A stretch of 62,147 bases of DNA from an uncultured Oscillibacter sp. (GTDB taxonomy: Bacteria > Bacillota > Clostridia > Oscillospirales > Oscillospiraceae): positions 1 through 62,147 of the forward strand of contig CAJUTB010000015.1 in assembly GCA_910589315.1 (NCBI GenBank). The letters are read 5' to 3'. The notes below the pieces were generated by a model. It worked only from the letters and a program-made list of their open reading frames with translations. It was not told the DNA's origin and did not search any database. Numbering within the stretch: position 1 is the stretch's first letter; each line of letters opens with the position of its first letter. Below are positions 59,601-62,147 of this stretch, piece after piece. The translations under genes were made by a program, and so were the position numbers.

Positions 59601-59960
59601 CTGCATAAACCATTCGCATAAGCTGTATGCCATTTCAAGCAGTGCTTTTCCATTTTCGACGGAAGCATAGTTTTCATGTACTGCTTTATTACGGGTTTTA
59701 CGCAGAGCGTGAAGAATATCGGTCAAGTCACGTGTGATCATTCCATCACGAAATAAAGTGTCAATTCTGTTTACGGCTGTGTTATCAAATGGCAGAGGAA
59801 TATGGTCGTAAGAAAAACACAAATTGACAATGGTTTCACCAATCATGCCCAGCTTCAAGAGGCAGGAGTTGGAATCGCTGTATAGATATTTTTCAGCCAG
59901 TTCTCCAAAGTTTGTCAATACTGGGAAATGACTGTTTAGGAATTCAAAATTCGACTTCAT
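56694..59960 (-). CDS. hsdR: type I restriction endonuclease subunit HsdR
   Basis: 1088 aa from ATG 59960, six bases after AGGAGG; longer in-frame starts lack a site. Domains in order: DUF4145-like helical region (1-125), nuclease (LIDEQLRKVGWEAD, VDYALFIDTQMVATIEAKA: D and ExK near 250-265), SF2 helicase with LLAMATGTGKTRTI (Walker A near 400), LVIIDEAHRGY (DEAH near 500) and QMMGRATRLCP, then a C-terminal domain for binding HsdM. It translocates DNA and cuts at random distance from unmethylated sites. First gene of the five-gene minus-strand operon. Confidence 0.95.
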   Translation of the reverse strand: MKSNFEFLNSHFPVLTNFGELAEKYLYSDSNSCLLKLGMIGETIVNLCFSYDHIPLPFDNTAVNRIDTLFRDGMITRDLTDILHALRKTRNKAVHENYASVENGKALLEMAYSLCEWFMQTYGDWNYQNQPFVMPSDTPEPAEACKQNEQAYEAQLLEEAVKTAAAAPVIGKEIRKKRSGMAASQRVKSEAETRYLIDEQLRKVGWEADTEHLRYSKGTRPAKGHNVAIAEWPTDSTTGNQGYVDYALFIDTQMVATIEAKAIHKDIPSVIDYQCKDYSRNIRSADKAYQIGIWGSYKVPFTFATNGRPYLEQYDTKSGIWFLDLRQPDYAPKALRGWMSPTGILELLEKDTSARNQELQEMPYDLLRDKDGLNLREYQIRAIEAAEKAIIHGQLRILLAMATGTGKTRTILGMIYRFLKTGRFRRILFLVDRTSLGEQASDVFREVKLEDLMTLDDIYNIKGLEDKAIDRETRIQVATVQSMVKRILYNNEDSMPAVSDFDLVIIDEAHRGYILDKEMGEDETLYRDQLDYQSKYRSVVEYFDAVKIALTATPALQTTEIFGQPVFKYTYREAVIEGYLVDHDAPHRLPTKLSTEGIHYQKGDTIALYDPVTGEVTNSELLDDELDFDVESFNRQVITESFNRTVLTEIARDIDPESPHVQGKTLIYAVTDDHADLIVKILKEIYAETGVDNDAIMKITGSVGGGNRKKVQEAINRFKNERFPSVVVTVDLLTTGIDVPEITALVFMRRVKSRILFEQMMGRATRLCPQIHKTHFEIYDPVGVYESLEAVSTMKPVAANPSSTFEQLLDGLEVLENEHQVQNQIDQILAKLQRKKRCMRSETMEHFISMTGGQDPAQFIAGIQQSSPADAKKRLLASAELFKMLEQLKEDRRRPVVISEHEDKLLEHSRGYGIGSKPEDYLDAFADYIQTNLNKIAALNIVCTRPKELTREDLKSLRLTLDREGFTTRQLNTAVSHMTNEEITADIISLIRRYAIGSTLISHEVKIRQAVDRLKKTRKFSKQELNWIARMEKYLLEESVLNVTVFDEDGRFKAQGGFAKINKAFGGQLENVLLELNEYLYDDGGKPA

Positions 59961-60194
59961 AGTGGCCTCCTTGCTGGTAATTTTGATTGCTTTAATTGCT
60001 TTATTTATAGTCTGGGATATATCAGCAGTACGCCACGGCAATTCTGCTCAACATAGATTATCCATGCCTGTAATTATATACAAATATTTCGACAAAGTAC
60101 AGTCTATTTTAATATGTTCTAAAAATCCTTTATACGCAGTGACACCTAGCGTCTGATGCAGCCTTTTCCGCCGAAAGGAGGAAAGTATTTGAAA

Positions 60195-60636
60195 GAACTC
60201 TGTTGCCCCGCATTCTAATTGTTGAAGATGATACCGATATTAACAACTCCACCGCCGAATATCTGCGGAGGCAGGGCTGTGAGTGCGTCCAAGCGTTTTC
60301 CTGCACAGAGGGGCGGCTGCTTTGGCAAGCTGGCGGTTATTGATCTGCTGTTGATGGACCTGATGCTCCCAGGGCTGTCCGGCAGTGAGCTGATTGCGGA
60401 GATTCGCAAAACCAGCCAAACGCCGGTAATTGTCCTGCCCGCTAAAACCGAGCCGTCCGACAAAGTGGAGCTGCTGGGTCCGGATATTTGTGCAGCTACG
60501 TCACGCCAGAGCAGTCCCTGCGGGAGCATTTCTGCGTTACGGGGAGTGGGTGCTGTACCAGGAGAAAATGACGTTGACCGCCGCCAGTCAGCCGGTCAAT
60601 CTCACCGCCCATGAGTTTAAGAAGTTGTACCAATAG
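60195..60636 (+). pseudogene. degraded OmpR-type response regulator
   Basis: Pieces of a response regulator lie in different frames. LPRILIVEDDTDINN (from 60200) runs to a stop at about 60341; VIDLLLMDLMLPGLSGSELIAEIRKTSQTPVIV follows in a second frame. The end of the receiver (the GADDYLTKP segment) is deleted, and RYGEWVLYQEKMTL with LTAHEFKKLYQ remains of the DNA-binding domain before TAG 60634-60636. GGAGGAAAG at 60177-60185 is the relic of its ribosome binding site. At least two frameshifts and one deletion make it non-functional. Confidence 0.75.
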
Positions 60637-60639
60637 GCT

Positions 60640-60978
60640 GAAATCTATTCAACAGAGTGTGAAAAGCGGCAAGTGTGTAGATCGTTTCATGGATTCTTCT
60701 ACGCCGTATGCATCTGCTCGCCGCCCCTTTCCAGTTCCCGTAATTTTTTAAGAAATCATTCTCAATTTGAAATCTTCTGTTTTCTACGTCCAATTGCCGC
60801 CCGATGCAGTCAACATCGCCTGTAATCGTTCTTTTTACGATAATTTCCGCTTTTCGTTCATACTGCTTCGGATGCAGATCCGCAGCCCCCCTTCGTCTGA
60901 TACTTTCGCAGCCACGCCTGAGAGTCGCTCAATCGTATGCCAAATCTTCCTGTATCTGTGTACCGCCCTTTCGCATTT
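60640..60978 (-). other. gene-poor stretch, possible transposase OrfA debris on the minus strand
   Basis: No intact gene. Read on the minus strand, a broken frame gives KQYERKAEIIVKRTITGDVD, then ENRRFQIENDFLK and, after a shift, KLRELERGG, which is reminiscent of basic helix-turn-helix plus zipper OrfA proteins of insertion sequences. Stops interrupt it several times. The identification is weak. Confidence 0.3.
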
Positions 60979-61743
60979 TCAGGTAATCTTCCACTGCCTG
61001 TATTTTTCCTCCGGTGCTATTTTCCCTTTTAAGCGCATGATATAACAAAAACAGATGCATCCTTGCTCAAAAAGCGTGTTTACGATTTGCTGTTTCTGGC
61101 GCATAAATTCCTTGCGTTCCTTTAGGCGGTAAGACTTGCCCCTGATGTTAATGACGGTGCAGTGATGCAGGATGCGGTCCAAGATAGCGGAGGCGATGGG
61201 GACATCGGCAAATACCTCGTTCCACTGGGAAAAAGTCTTGTTGGAGGTAAAGACGGTGGACGTTTTCTCATACCGCCTGGCAATCAGTTGGAAGAACAGG
61301 TTTGCGCCCTGGATATCTATAGGGAGGCAGCCGAACTCGTCGATGATAAGCATCCTGTACTTGGCGAGAACTTTGAGCTTGTCCGACAGACGGTTTTCGA
61401 AATGGGCCTTCTTGAGCTGTTCAATAAGCTGGTGGCAATTGATATAGTAGGTAGAGAAACGGCGCTGAGCCGTCACGAGGCCCAGGGCAGACAGATGGGA
61501 CTACGCCTGGCGGGCCGAGGAAGACCACATTTTCTCCGTTTTCCAGGAAGCGCATGGTGGCCAGCTCGTCAATCTGACGCTTATCGATGGAGGGCTGGAA
61601 GAAGAAATCAAAGTCGTCCAAGGTCTTCTTCGCTTGGATTTGGCCTCGTCTGAAAAGATATGATCCAAAATCTCCACAATATTGAGATTCTCCGCCACCG
61701 CTTGCTCCAGGTAGTTGTCCAAAATCTCCAGTGTGTTCTTCAT
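60979..61743 (-). pseudogene. istB: IS21-family istB helper ATPase, frameshifted
   Basis: The start MKNTLEILDNYLEQAVAENL (61743) is intact, but the frame shifts near 61630 into FFFQPSIDKRQIDELATMRF and GENVVFLGPPGV. It shifts again near 61515 into SALGLVTAQRRFSTYYINCH, ending at 60979. The second shift lies inside the P-loop, where GPPGVGKSHL is expected and the Gly-Lys codons are missing. Walker B (YRMLIIDEFGCLPID) and SNKTFSQWNEVFADVPIASAILDRILHH are IstB hallmarks. IstB assists the IS21 transposase IstA; only the last codons of an istA-like frame overlap the start (TGA inside ATGA at 61743). Confidence 0.82.
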
Positions 61744-62147
61744 CTTACCACAAAGGCTGATTTATTCCTCGCGGTATTGTCCAGCTCCTTTGTGTTGTTT
61801 TAGCTGATGTCCTTTGCCAACGCAGTCTTTTCCGCCGCGTTCGTTCCCTCACCGCCTAAACTGCGGCTCATACCCCGCTGTTTCCTCACTGACTTTCCTG
61901 TGAGGGCGTGGTTGCTATACGCTCTTCTCCACAGCTCCTTCGCAGGGGCTGTGTCAGTCATTTTTTTTGCTCTGTTTAAACCAACTTTCGCAATCACCTA
62001 CAAATAATAACGCTATTTATTTAACGTTGCCCCTGTTATACTAACGCTATTCCGTTATTTCAAGACTTTTCAAGGAGAAAATATAAACAAATTTATATAG
62101 GGTCTACAGAAAAAGCAAAAAGCCACAATAAAAATGCGGGGATATGA
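61744..62147. other. non-coding right edge with hairpin and short repeats
   Basis: No supported gene except about 18 codons (61742-61797, minus strand) that may be the istA end. A 10-bp hairpin with TCGC loop lies at 61930-61953 (arm CACAGCTCCT). The decamer TAACGCTATT occurs at 62008-62017 and 62042-62051, 34 bases apart, with TTAACG and CCGTTATT between and after. The last 100 bases are AT-rich with CAAGGAGAAAATATAAAC, possibly the ribosome binding site of a gene starting beyond the window. Confidence 0.45.

Noticed and set aside
61800..61997. 65-codon frame on the minus strand at the right edge
   Set aside because: No ribosome binding site, no family, and it spans a strong hairpin at 61930-61953; more likely non-coding.

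Overview
The window looks like a spore-forming, strictly anaerobic Clostridia chromosome, most likely Oscillospiraceae (Oscillibacter/Flavonifractor type). This rests on spoIIGA-sigE, the spore protease gpr, anaerobic ribonucleotide reductase nrdD/nrdG, an intrinsic T-box leader, GC-rich core genes and strong AGGAGG ribosome binding sites. The family assignment is inference from gene content; no 16S gene is present.

Region 1 (1-20.8 kb) is the downstream part of a surface glycan or protein-glycosylation locus, all on the + strand with many ATGA-type overlaps. It encodes glycosyltransferases (GT32, GT2, GT-B, GT11-like), two methyltransferase-like proteins, a formyltransferase, a WbqC protein and three sugar supply lines. 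The first is dTDP-sugar (rfbA-rfbB-wecE, predicted product dTDP-4-amino-4,6-dideoxygalactose). The second is GDP-mannose derived (manC-manA-gmd, a GDP-fucose-synthase-like reductase and a second PLP aminotransferase). The third is an AT-richer block (hexapeptide acyltransferase, short-chain reductase, thiolase) that could make a 3-hydroxyacyl-CoA on site and load it on a sugar. No flippase, polymerase or priming transferase is visible, so the locus continues upstream or serves protein glycosylation. Five of its proteins carry the same extra Rossmann-like module, and one methyltransferase gene is flanked by two covarying double-hairpin elements.

Region 2 (21-49.1 kb) is core genome. It holds an Asp23 protein with a DAK2/FakA protein, gluQ, spoIIGA-sigE, and a valine T-box that leads into two YcxB-like membrane proteins and valS. 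These are followed by a Vat-like acetyltransferase, a KamA-family radical SAM protein behind a structured leader, and a proline operon (proB-proA-DUF1963-proC, minus strand). Further on are a VOC protein, tepA, a truncated KdpD/KdpE pair, gpr, a membrane protein, an AgcS symporter, two COG0523 (CobW-like) proteins, nrdD behind NrdR-like boxes, nrdG and an XRE regulator.

Region 3 (49.2-60 kb) is a five-gene minus-strand restriction-modification operon: a complete type I system (hsdR-hsdM-hsdS) followed by an Eco57I-like type IIG pair (nuclease-methylase plus separate methylase). Upstream of it (60.1-62.1 kb) is genomic debris: a frameshifted response regulator, an IS21-type istB gene broken in its P-loop, and repeat-containing non-coding DNA.
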